Assembly: GCA_905214325.1 (NCBI GenBank)
Contig: CAJMLT010000030.1
Coordinates: 1-18,619 of the forward strand
Source: an uncultured bacterium
GTDB lineage: Bacteria > Actinomycetota > Coriobacteriia > Coriobacteriales > Eggerthellaceae
Direction: 5' to 3'
DNA length: 18,619 bases
Part shown: piece by piece, positions 1-6,570 of the stretch
Layout of the letters: every line of letters begins with the position of its first letter
How positions within the stretch are numbered: position 1 is the stretch's first letter
Translations under genes and position numbers: made by a program
The notes under the pieces: generated by a model
Database searches by the model: none
Seen by the model: the letters and a program-made list of their open reading frames with translations, nothing else
Told to the model about the DNA's origin: nothing

Positions 1-365
1 GTGTCCTTGTCGTTGAGCATGACCATGAGGAGGGAGCGCGGTAGACCCTTTTCCTTGTTTGCGGTATTGGATCCGTACCACTTACACCCCGCCATATCGA
101 AGGGGCCGCCCAGATAGGCCGGCATCGACATGAACCGACGATCCTCCCCCTTGTTCGTCGGCATATTGGGAAAAGGAGACTCTTCGGGAAAGGTGACCAT
201 GCAACCATGGGAGGTACCATCCTTGCCACCCATCATGAAGTCTCCCACGCGCAAGCACTTGAGTACTTCTTCCATAGTGTCGATGCAATCGGAAATATTC
301 ATGACGCCGGCCTTGATCATGTCCTCTTCGTTCAAATACAAAAAATCGACTGCTGGGTAGGCCAT
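1..365 (-). CDS. Ornithine cyclodeaminase-family protein, N-terminal part (tyramine oxidase subunit B-like), truncated by window edge
   Basis: The reading frame starts at ATG (365-363) and stays open for 121 codons to the left edge, so only the N-terminal third is present. A strong ribosome site, GAGGAGG, lies five bases upstream. The protein begins MAYPAVDFLYLNEEDMIKAG and contains RRFMSMPAYLGGPFDMAGCK followed by WYGSNTANKEKGLPRSLLM, ending in LNDKD at the edge. This pattern is typical of the ornithine cyclodeaminase/mu-crystallin family, and I recall it most closely from the branch annotated tyramine oxidase subunit B. Such proteins bind NAD(P) in a Rossmann domain, which would lie outside the window. 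The precise substrate cannot be judged here. It is transcribed in the same direction as amtB and the PII gene, 166 bp downstream of the latter. A 12-bp stem-loop in its leader suggests separate regulation. Confidence 0.75.
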   Translation of the reverse strand, partial: MAYPAVDFLYLNEEDMIKAGVMNISDCIDTMEEVLKCLRVGDFMMGGKDGTSHGCMVTFPEESPFPNMPTNKGEDRRFMSMPAYLGGPFDMAGCKWYGSNTANKEKGLPRSLLMVMLNDKD

Positions 366-386
366 CGTTCCTCCTCTTTTCTTTGC

Positions 387-422
387 GCCTGTCCCGTCAT
401 GGTTCTCTTCGACGGGACAGGC
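387..422 (-). promoter_or_regulatory. Perfect 12-bp inverted repeat in the leader of the ornithine cyclodeaminase-family gene
   Basis: GCCTGTCCCGTC (387-398) and GACGGGACAGGC (411-422) are exact reverse complements separated by 12 bases. The stem ends 21 bases before the start codon at 365, and the intervening stretch on the minus strand is A-rich and holds the GAGGAGG ribosome site. There is no T-run on either side, so it does not look like a simple intrinsic terminator. It could be an mRNA leader hairpin or a DNA operator. A possible -10 (TATAAA, minus strand, 514-509) would place the transcript start near 502 and leave the hairpin inside a roughly 137-nt leader, but I see no good -35 for it. 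Confidence 0.6.
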
Positions 423-531
423 AATCGGCATGTATTCCATTATTCGGTTCAATATGTCGTTTCTGTTTCAGTGCGATGAAAGGCTTTTTGCCAGATGATG
501 TACATCCTTTTATAAGTAGGAGACGACTTCG

Positions 532-870
532 TTACACTGCGGCATCGTCTCGTTCCCCCGTCCGAATGCGAACAACTCCCTCGATCGGATGAACGAAGAT
601 CTTGCCATCCCCCACTTCACCCGTACGCGTTGTGGCGATGATGACTTCGACGATCCCATCCACCTGATCGTCGTCGACGATGACTTCGAACTTCACCTTC
701 GGCAACGTGGTCACCGAAACCTCTCGGCCACGGTAGTACTCTTTCCAACCATGCTGATTCCCGCAGCCATAGACTTCCGACACCGTAAGACCCGTGATCC
801 CCGCCTGAAACAGCGCTTCCTTCAGCGGCTCGAGCGCAAGCGGTCTCACGATAGCTTCTATTTTCTTCAT
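532..870 (-). CDS. glnB: Nitrogen regulatory protein PII (GlnB/GlnK family)
   Basis: A 112-residue protein, the normal PII length. It is a trimeric sensor of 2-oxoglutarate, ATP and ADP that controls nitrogen assimilation and usually plugs AmtB. Visible landmarks are the N-terminal strand MKKIEAIVRP, Q39 in the T-loop, LPKVK with K58, the B-loop TGEVGDGKIF (about 83-92), and the C-terminal VVRIRTGERDDAA with the phosphate-binding arginines. The T-loop reads GCGNQHGWKEYYRGREV. Y46 is present, but position 51, the tyrosine uridylylated in enterobacteria and adenylylated in some actinobacteria, is valine. The ribosome site AGGAAG overlaps the amtB stop codon, and the gap to amtB is 13 nt, so the two are almost certainly co-transcribed as amtB-PII. 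The context argues for a GlnK-like role in gating AmtB. Whether to call it glnB or glnK cannot be settled from sequence alone. Confidence 0.93.
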   Translation of the reverse strand: MKKIEAIVRPLALEPLKEALFQAGITGLTVSEVYGCGNQHGWKEYYRGREVSVTTLPKVKFEVIVDDDQVDGIVEVIIATTRTGEVGDGKIFVHPIEGVVRIRTGERDDAAV

Positions 871-883
871 GTCGTATCACTTC

Positions 884-2218
884 CTAATCAAGACCGGTGA
901 AGGCCGGATAGCCCGATTCACCATGAACCGTCGTGTCGAGTCCCGCATTCTCTACCTGCTTGTCCACGCGCAGAGAACCCTTGAAAATGAATTTGGTAAC
1001 GAAACCGAGAAGGGCGGTCACGATGCCGACGAAAGCAATGGTGAACAAAACGGCAACCACCTGATTGAGGAGCAGGGTTGCATCCCCCGTGTAGAGCAAA
1101 CCGGCATAGTCGCTCGGGGAAAGCTCGGGCAAGGCGAATATGCCGGTAAGGATAGCTCCGACGATACCGCCGACGCCATGAAGGCCGAACGCATCCAGTG
1201 CATCATCCCAACCCAGCTTGCGTTTCAGATAAGCGATGAAGAAATAGCAGATGGGAGAAACGACCAAACCAAGCAGAATGGCGATGACAGGCACGACGTA
1301 ACCGCAGGCCGGCGTAATGACGACCAGACCGGCGACGACACCTGTGCAGGCGCCTACCAACGTAGCTTTGCCCAAAACGATGCGTTCGACGATCACCCAG
1401 CTTATGCCCGCCGCACAGGCGGCGACCAGGGTATTGATGATGGCAAGACCCGCCGTGCTATCCGAAACGAGCGCGGAACCGCCATTGAAACCGAACCATC
1501 CCACAAAGAGCAATCCGCAACCGAGCATGACGAACGGAACATTGTGGGGGCGCGTGGTAGCCACCTCAAAACCCTGACGCTTGCCCAAGATCAACGCAAG
1601 AACCAACCCTGAAAGACCGGAGCAGATATGGACAGCCGTACCGCCGGCGAAGTCGATGGCACCGATGGCGTTCGCGTTGCCGATGATTCCCCCGCCCCAC
1701 ACCATATGAGCCATGGGGGCGTAAACCAAAAGGGGCCACAACACGATGATGAATACAACCGCCCCGAATTTCGCCCGCCCCGCAAGGGAACCCGTCACTA
1801 TCGCGGTAGTCACCATGGCGAAGGTGGCTTGGAAGGCGACGCTCATAACATCCGGATAAGTACCGTATGCAGCCTCGGCGAGCGTGGCGTCATCGCCGAT
1901 AAGAGCGTTGGCGTCGAAAATTCCCGCCATGCCCCAATCGGAGAACAATCGCTCGATTCCTCCGAAGAACAATGCGGAAAAATCGACCAGATTGCCCTGT
2001 TCGTCAAAAGCTTCACCGGAACCACCATAGGCGATACTGTCACCGATGAGGATCCATGTGCATCCGACGATACACATCGCAACGATACACATGAGCATCG
2101 TATTGACGACGTTTTTCCTGCGTGAGAGACCTCCATAGAACAATGCGAGCGCCGGCGTCATCAACAAAACGAATCCGCAACTCATTATCATGAAGGCCGT
2201 TGTGCCTGTATCCAACAT
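884..2218 (-). CDS. amtB: Ammonium transporter AmtB
   Basis: 444 residues from the chosen start MLDTGTTAFM, which has AAAGGAAAA eight bases upstream. An in-frame ATG at 2287 would add 23 non-family residues and is rejected. The product is an inner-membrane Amt/Rh channel with about 11 helices that takes up ammonium. Both pore histidines of the family can be recognised, in DFAGGTAVHICSG and in DAFGLHGVGG. The N-terminal half also shows the typical LFYGGLSRRKNVVNTM. The C-terminal tail ends HGESGYPAF, matching the cytoplasmic tail that contacts PII. It is the first gene of an amtB-PII operon. The 5' region holds a small inverted repeat (GATGGG 2241-2246 / CCCATC 2262-2267), but I could not identify a nitrogen-regulator box. 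No nitrogen regulator or glutamine synthetase is next to it. Confidence 0.95.
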   Translation of the reverse strand: MLDTGTTAFMIMSCGFVLLMTPALALFYGGLSRRKNVVNTMLMCIVAMCIVGCTWILIGDSIAYGGSGEAFDEQGNLVDFSALFFGGIERLFSDWGMAGIFDANALIGDDATLAEAAYGTYPDVMSVAFQATFAMVTTAIVTGSLAGRAKFGAVVFIIVLWPLLVYAPMAHMVWGGGIIGNANAIGAIDFAGGTAVHICSGLSGLVLALILGKRQGFEVATTRPHNVPFVMLGCGLLFVGWFGFNGGSALVSDSTAGLAIINTLVAACAAGISWVIVERIVLGKATLVGACTGVVAGLVVITPACGYVVPVIAILLGLVVSPICYFFIAYLKRKLGWDDALDAFGLHGVGGIVGAILTGIFALPELSPSDYAGLLYTGDATLLLNQVVAVLFTIAFVGIVTALLGFVTKFIFKGSLRVDKQVENAGLDTTVHGESGYPAFTGLD

Positions 2219-2540
2219 GTGCTTTTCCTTTCTCGAGCGTGATGGGATAGCTCCAACACCGCCCATCCTAGAAAGAAAAAGCAACACTTCATCCCACTTA
2301 TTCGGTTTGTAACAACGTTTTGAAAAGGCACTAACCCCGATGAAATGTCCGGTTAATCCATCCGAAATCTTTCCCTTGTCTTCAGACCGAAAAGACGCAA
2401 AGATGCGTTCCCGATTTACCGATTACCGCCAGCGAACGGCAAAATGCCTGATGAACGAGCATTTTCAAAGACAAACGAACGTGGCCGTCACGAAAGCAAT
2501 CGATATCGGCCGCAAACGACCTTTCACCGCGCCTTCGAAC
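2219..2540. other. Intergenic region, amtB leader and end of the AEC gene
   Basis: 322 bases hold no gene I can support. On the minus strand it contains the 3' end of the AEC permease transcript and the leader of amtB. A possible -10, TAGGAT (minus strand, around 2270), lacks a convincing -35. The plus-strand open frame crossing this region continues antisense through the permease gene, has the His/Arg/Asp-rich composition of a shadow frame, and is not accepted as a gene. Confidence 0.5.
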
Positions 2541-3503
2541 CTAGAGCATCATCACCGTCAGGAGAAGAGGAATAAACGCGAAGGAGAGCGTCGTCGTTAC
2601 GATGGTTCCCTTCGAAGCGAGAACGGCATTGCCTTCGAACTGCCCCACGAACGCAGGGACCATCGACCCCACGGGCATGGCCATCATGAGCACGAATACG
2701 GAAAGCAACGTGGGGTCTTCCACGAACAAGCGCATAAGGAAAAAGGCCGCGACGGGAACAACGAGGAAACGCAGCAGCGCCATGGGAAACATACGCCACT
2801 CCGCGAAAAGCTCCTTGAAGGTGATGGTGGACAGAAAGAACCCGACCACCATCATGGATATGGGCGCCGTCATGGATCCCACCATACTCATCGCCCCCTC
2901 CAAAACACCGGGAAGTCGAACCTGCGCAAGCAGCATGATGATCGCCACCACCGAAGCGATCATGGCGGGGTTGACGATGGACTTCCACGGTATGGTGATA
3001 CGGTAACCTTCGATGGAATCGGAGGCGAGCGCCTTCTTCTTCTGCTGATCGACCGAAAGTATGCCGAATCCGACGCTGTAGATGAAAACCGCCACCACGG
3101 TGACGAAGATACTCGAAACGATAACCGTCTGATCCCCACAGACCGACGCGATGATGGGCATACCCATGAACCCGGTATTCGTGGTGATACCCATGAAGAT
3201 GTAGCAGGCTCTGTCGGCTTTAGGCACGAACAGGATGAACGTGATGATCACGCTCGCCACCAAGATACAGGCGAAGAACACGATGGAGAGTACAACCGCC
3301 CAGGGAATCCGCATCACCGCGGCATCGAAATCCATATTTCCCACGGCAGCTATGATCATGCACGGCAACGTCACATTGATCAGCAGTTTCGTCAGTTTGT
3401 CGGACATGGGTTTATCGATGTAGTTGACCTTCGATAGGAAGAACCCGAGGATGACGATGAGAATCAAAATCCCCATCTGGGTTATCGCAGCCGTAATATC
3501 CAC
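2541..3503 (-). CDS. AEC-family (auxin efflux carrier-like) permease
   Basis: 320 residues starting at GTG (3503-3501), with AGGAG seven to eight bases upstream. The protein is almost entirely hydrophobic, with about ten membrane segments in two blocks separated by a polar linker (DQQKKKALASDSIEG). It opens MDITAAITQMGILILIVILG FFLSK, then LLINVTLPCMII, and has TTNTGFMGMPI and a second-half NPAMIASVVAI. These are hallmarks of the AEC/Mem_trans family, in which paired NP and TLP segments form the transport core. Members export or import carboxylates, amino acids or other small anions. The substrate cannot be inferred here. The gene diverges from the CmpB-like gene on its right and has its own probable promoter. 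Confidence 0.85.
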   Translation of the reverse strand: MDITAAITQMGILILIVILGFFLSKVNYIDKPMSDKLTKLLINVTLPCMIIAAVGNMDFDAAVMRIPWAVVLSIVFFACILVASVIITFILFVPKADRACYIFMGITTNTGFMGMPIIASVCGDQTVIVSSIFVTVVAVFIYSVGFGILSVDQQKKKALASDSIEGYRITIPWKSIVNPAMIASVVAIIMLLAQVRLPGVLEGAMSMVGSMTAPISMMVVGFFLSTITFKELFAEWRMFPMALLRFLVVPVAAFFLMRLFVEDPTLLSVFVLMMAMPVGSMVPAFVGQFEGNAVLASKGTIVTTTLSFAFIPLLLTVMML

Positions 3504-3545
3504 TCGTCAATCTCCTTATTCGTCCCTTAAAGCAGCACGGGTAAG

Positions 3546-3574
3546 GATAAACCCTCGAGCGGGCTTTAGGTCAA
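3546..3574 (-). promoter_or_regulatory. Probable promoter of the AEC permease gene
   Basis: On the minus strand TTGACC (3574-3569) is followed after 17 bases by TTTATC (3551-3546), with TATCCT as an overlapping alternative. Transcription would begin near 3539, leaving a leader of about 35 nt before the GTG start. The -35 is good and the -10 is weak. Confidence 0.4.
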
Positions 3575-3729
3575 TAAAAACCTCTTGATTCCCTTTCCCA
3601 CCCTTTTCCCCTCCGACATGCAAAAGCATACCGAACAAGGATCCCCGTCGATCCGCTCGTCGCGAAAACCCTTGGGGCGATTACGGCAAACCGTCGCAAA
3701 AGGCCGGGTTTTTGCCGCTTAACGCGCCC

Positions 3730-3756
3730 TTTACAGCAGGGCTTATACGATACAAT
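3730..3756 (+). promoter_or_regulatory. Possible promoter of the CmpB-like gene pair
   Basis: TTTACA (3730-3735) and TACAAT (3751-3756) are separated by 15 bases, shorter than ideal. A 5-bp hairpin GCCCT/AGGGC (3726-3742) overlaps the -35. The leader would be about 105 nt. The rest of the 365-base divergent gap (3504-3868) holds the AEC promoter and nothing else I recognise. Confidence 0.3.
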
Positions 3757-3868
3757 GACAATCGTGCGTTCACGTAGGCCGCGCCGTTCGTGGATACAGG
3801 TTTCCCCGACGGACGCGAGTCCTATGGAAATGCATTCAATCGGCACCCGTGAGAAAGATACCGAACCT

Positions 3869-5032
3869 ATGGCAAAAGATTTCAGCAATCCGAAAAAACT
3901 CGGCTTCATGCGCTTGATCCAGATCCTTTTCGCGTTCAACATCCTCATCACGATCACCGGTTTGGTGTTCATCGTCAAAGACAGCTACACGCTCACCTTC
4001 GATGACTTCCTCGACTTCCTGAATCTCATCTTCGACGGCATCTGTTTCTGGCTCATCTGGAACCGATTCAGAGCGGCCCGTTCGTTTACCATCGGCTTCA
4101 GCCTGTTCAACATCATCATCGGCACGGCCTACAACATAGCCACCGGAAGCTTCGATCCGCTCAATCAGTTCTTCGCCTGCCTGCTCGATATCATCTTGTT
4201 GGCCTACTTCCTCACCTCGCGGCGCGCGAAGGCCATCCTGATCAATCCGTTTTCCCTGGAAAGGAAGGAAACGGAACTGGAAGAGGAACGGGATTATTAC
4301 CGACCTAAGACCTGGGCCTTCTGGCGCAACATCATTATCTACTTCTGCGTGTTCTCCATCGTCGGTCACTGGATGGAAGCAGGATACTGCACTTTGATCC
4401 GCTTCGGTATCCTGCCGGGCATCTATGACCCCAATTCCCAAATCTGGCACGACTGGTTCTATCCCTTCCTGGTCTACGGCTTCGGCGCGGTAGCCTGCGT
4501 TCTTCTGCTCTACCCCGTCAAAAACCTTCTCCAGAAAAAGATCAAGGGCAATATGGTTCCCCTGATCCTGAGCTTCATTATCAACGCCGCGGTATGTACG
4601 GGCATCGAATTGGTCATGGGTCTCATGCTCAACCAGCCCAATCCCGACGGGTCTCTTCCCTTATGGGACTACCGCGATATGTTCGGCAACTTCATGGGAC
4701 AGATCTGCCTTCAGAATGCGATTGCCTTCGGTATGGTGGCAACGCTTATGACCTGGGTCATCTACCCCGCTCTTGAGCGTTTCCTCCATCGTTTCCCCGA
4801 AAACGCGATGAACATATCCTTCATCGCCATAACCATCGCCTTCTGTATCCTATTCTTCTTCTACTGCATCAACGTCATGATCCCCGGTCTCGATGAAGAA
4901 GAATACAACGCCGCAGCGGAACAAGCGCAGACGCAGGCGCAGGAGGAAGCTCAGGCGCAAGCCGATTCGGGCCACGGGTTCGGGATATCCATTTCCACCG
5001 AACCGGTCTACGACTCGCAGGATGCGGCCTAG
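3869..5032 (+). CDS. CmpB-type (ABC_trans_CmpB) multi-spanning membrane protein with extra N-terminal membrane domain
   Basis: 387 residues from the start MAKDFSNPKK; the upstream ATGs at 3755, 3824 and 3830 add non-membrane sequence and lack ribosome sites. GAGAAAG lies 11 bases before 3869, so the start is only moderately sure. The first ~130 residues carry about four membrane segments. A charged linker (SLERKETELEEERDYY) leads to a second membrane domain beginning FWRNIIIYFCVFSIVGHWME. That second domain, with WYPFLVYG-like FYPFLVYG, ELVMGLMLNQP and MTWVIYPALER, matches the putative ABC-transporter type IV (CmpB) family, whose function is not established. The last ~45 residues are a Gln/Ala/Glu-rich low-complexity tail (AEQAQTQAQEEAQAQAD). 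It overlaps functionally with its paralogue 8 nt downstream. No ATPase gene is nearby. Confidence 0.7.
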   Translation: MAKDFSNPKKLGFMRLIQILFAFNILITITGLVFIVKDSYTLTFDDFLDFLNLIFDGICFWLIWNRFRAARSFTIGFSLFNIIIGTAYNIATGSFDPLNQFFACLLDIILLAYFLTSRRAKAILINPFSLERKETELEEERDYYRPKTWAFWRNIIIYFCVFSIVGHWMEAGYCTLIRFGILPGIYDPNSQIWHDWFYPFLVYGFGAVACVLLLYPVKNLLQKKIKGNMVPLILSFIINAAVCTGIELVMGLMLNQPNPDGSLPLWDYRDMFGNFMGQICLQNAIAFGMVATLMTWVIYPALERFLHRFPENAMNISFIAITIAFCILFFFYCINVMIPGLDEEEYNAAAEQAQTQAQEEAQAQADSGHGFGISISTEPVYDSQDAA

Positions 5033-5040
5033 GTGGTTCG

Positions 5041-5643
5041 GTGCCCCTTCTTTCCAAGAAAGACGAGCTCGTCGGCTACGCCCCGGAAACGCCGGGGTTC
5101 TGGCGCAATGTAGCCGTATACTTCTGTGTTCTGAGCGTGGTGGGCCATTGGCTCGAAATCGTTTATTGTTCCTTCATGAACATCTTCGGCATCGTCGACG
5201 CCGATTCTCTGGTGTGGGACGATCCTTGGTATCCGTTTCTGGTCTACGGCATAGGAGCCGCCATCTGCACCATCATCTTGGTTCCCCTCAAAGAGCGCCT
5301 GATCATGCGCCGCAAAACCCTCTTGGGTGCGGGAGTGCAATTCTTCGTCATGACCGTCATATTATGCATGTTCATGGAACTGGCTATGGGCTTCATGCTC
5401 AATCAGCCCGGCCCGACGGGAGAATACCCTCTTTGGGATAACTCCGAGCTTCCCCTCAACATCTTGGGACAGGCTTGGTTGGTCAACGATATCGCCCTCG
5501 GCGCGGTGGCCATGCTCTACACGTGGGTTATCTATCCCCTGTTCGAAAAGGGTTTGTCCAAGATATTGCCCGGGCCGAAAAACGTCATCGCCGCCATCGT
5601 CATCGTCGGCTTCATCATTCTCTGCGTAGTGAAGTTCTCCTGA
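5041..5643 (+). CDS. CmpB-type membrane protein, short paralogue of the preceding gene
   Basis: 200 residues starting at GTG (5041), only 8 nt after the previous stop; AGGTGG overlapping that stop serves as ribosome site, so translation is probably coupled. It corresponds to the C-terminal domain of its neighbour without the N-terminal membrane domain or the Gln-rich tail. FWRNVAVYFCVLSVVGHWLE aligns with FWRNIIIYFCVFSIVGHWME, and ELAMGFMLNQP and LYTWVIYPLFEK align with the matching segments. About five membrane helices are visible. A tandem duplication is the simplest origin, and the two may form a hetero-oligomer. The family is uncharacterised and I assign no substrate. The gene converges on the methyltransferase gene with a 16-nt gap. 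Confidence 0.7.
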   Translation: MPLLSKKDELVGYAPETPGFWRNVAVYFCVLSVVGHWLEIVYCSFMNIFGIVDADSLVWDDPWYPFLVYGIGAAICTIILVPLKERLIMRRKTLLGAGVQFFVMTVILCMFMELAMGFMLNQPGPTGEYPLWDNSELPLNILGQAWLVNDIALGAVAMLYTWVIYPLFEKGLSKILPGPKNVIAAIVIVGFIILCVVKFS

Positions 5644-5663
5644 TCCTCCAACCGAACGATCAG
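5640..5663. terminator. Small inverted repeat across both convergent stop codons
   Basis: CTGATC (5640-5645) and GATCAG (5658-5663) are exact complements with a 12-base loop. They include the TGA of the CmpB paralogue and the TGA of the methyltransferase. A six-base stem without a T-run is a weak terminator at best, but nothing else separates the two convergent genes. Confidence 0.25.
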
Positions 5664-6484
5664 CGGGATTTGCCGGACGGGGACCCGAGAACCTCCAACA
5701 CCACATAGGTATTCAGATCGGCCGTGCGGCCATCGCACGAAAACCGTGCGATTTCGCGCACGGCAGGCGACACCGATGCGACCAGATCGTCTATTTCGAC
5801 ATCGGTGAAATGGTGGCAATAACGATACTCACCGGGGATATTCTTCCACCCCAACAGATAGTCGCCCGCCTCCAAAGCGGGAAGGGAGCGTTCCCGAAGA
5901 GCCTGCTCATGAGTGAGGGCAGCCTTTCGAGCCAGCTGATCACTGCGCAGAAAGCGCCAAAACGACACGACGACACACCCGCCGACACGCGTCTGTTCGA
6001 CCAAAGCACGCAACACGGCTTCGCGATAGCGCTTCGAGGGAACATGATGCATGAACCCAAAGGAGACCGCCATGTCACAGCGGGGGGCTTCGATGACCGA
6101 AGCCAGATCGGGATCGCGCAGAAGAGCGCCCATCACATCGAGCTCCTGATACCGAAGAGGCAGACCCGATCCCTCCGGACAGACGAGATCACCGCAATTA
6201 TCAATCGCGTGAAAGGAGAAGTTCGCCCGAGGAAAGGTATCGACGAGATAGTTTTCGAACCGGAGATTGCCGCACGCCAGATCGAACAGGGAACATCCCT
6301 CTTCCAAACCACGGGTGGGCATCTTGGCGTCCAAAGGAGCGAACGCCCCACACTGCCCCGCGAAAACAAGACAGCGATCCCATCCGGGCCACCCGGCCCT
6401 CCGTGTTTGGGAAAACGACGCGGCATTGCGCCGATAGAAATCGGTGTTGAGCGCGGTGAGTATCTCTACGGTGGCATCATCCAT
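5660..6484 (-). CDS. Trm9/ALKBH8-like class I SAM-dependent methyltransferase (probable tRNA wobble-uridine carboxymethyl methyltransferase)
   Basis: 274 residues from MDDATVEILTALN, chosen because AGGAAGG lies nine bases upstream; an in-frame ATG at 6565 adds 27 unlikely residues. The SAM-binding motif I is FDLACGN (about 67-73). Several features match yeast Trm9 as I remember it: FSQTRRAGWPGW (24-35) against FSQTRYKPWP, a mid-domain FGFMHHVPSKRYREAVLRAL against the VVHHWSTRERR region, a following GGCVVVSFW, and YRYCHHFTDVEI (220-231) against YRYYHLYREGEL. Trm9 and the ALKBH8 methyltransferase domain methylate cm5U34 of tRNA to mcm5U34, and in eukaryotes they need the activator Trm112. The gene lies head to head with elp3, whose product makes cm5U34, which strongly supports this role. 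The exact substrate is inferred. A generic methyltransferase is the alternative. Confidence 0.72.
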   Translation of the reverse strand: MDDATVEILTALNTDFYRRNAASFSQTRRAGWPGWDRCLVFAGQCGAFAPLDAKMPTRGLEEGCSLFDLACGNLRFENYLVDTFPRANFSFHAIDNCGDLVCPEGSGLPLRYQELDVMGALLRDPDLASVIEAPRCDMAVSFGFMHHVPSKRYREAVLRALVEQTRVGGCVVVSFWRFLRSDQLARKAALTHEQALRERSLPALEAGDYLLGWKNIPGEYRYCHHFTDVEIDDLVASVSPAVREIARFSCDGRTADLNTYVVLEVLGSPSGKSR

Positions 6485-6555
6485 AAAACATCGCCTTCCT
6501 TTATAACAGACGCAGAGCCCCTCATTCCACCGCAAAAGACACAAAGCTCTTTTGG

Positions 6556-6561
6556 TACAAT
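6556..6561 (+). promoter_or_regulatory. -10 element immediately upstream of elp3 (near-leaderless start)
   Basis: TACAAT ends nine bases before the elp3 ATG, and a normal start point would fall around 6567-6568, leaving a leader of about three bases. There is no purine-rich ribosome site before the ATG. I find no good -35 hexamer. The 86-bp divergent gap also has to drive the methyltransferase gene on the other strand, where TTATAA (around 6509-6504) is a possible -10. Confidence 0.45.
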
Positions 6562-6570
6562 TCACCTACT

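Noticed and set aside
2241..2267. GATGGG/CCCATC inverted repeat in the amtB leader as a riboswitch or attenuator
   Set aside because: Only a 6-bp stem with a 15-base loop, no associated conserved core and no T-run; too weak to call.
2300..2330. GTAAC/GTTAC-containing stretch upstream of amtB as a GlnR-type nitrogen box
   Set aside because: The spacing and second half do not fit the actinobacterial GlnR pattern (GTnAC, six bases, GaAAC), and no regulator gene is in the window.
2340..3437. Long plus-strand open frame (365 codons) opposite the AEC permease gene
   Set aside because: It is antisense to a clear membrane-protein gene, is very rich in His, Arg, Asp and Gly as expected from reversed hydrophobic codons, and has no recognisable domain or ribosome site.
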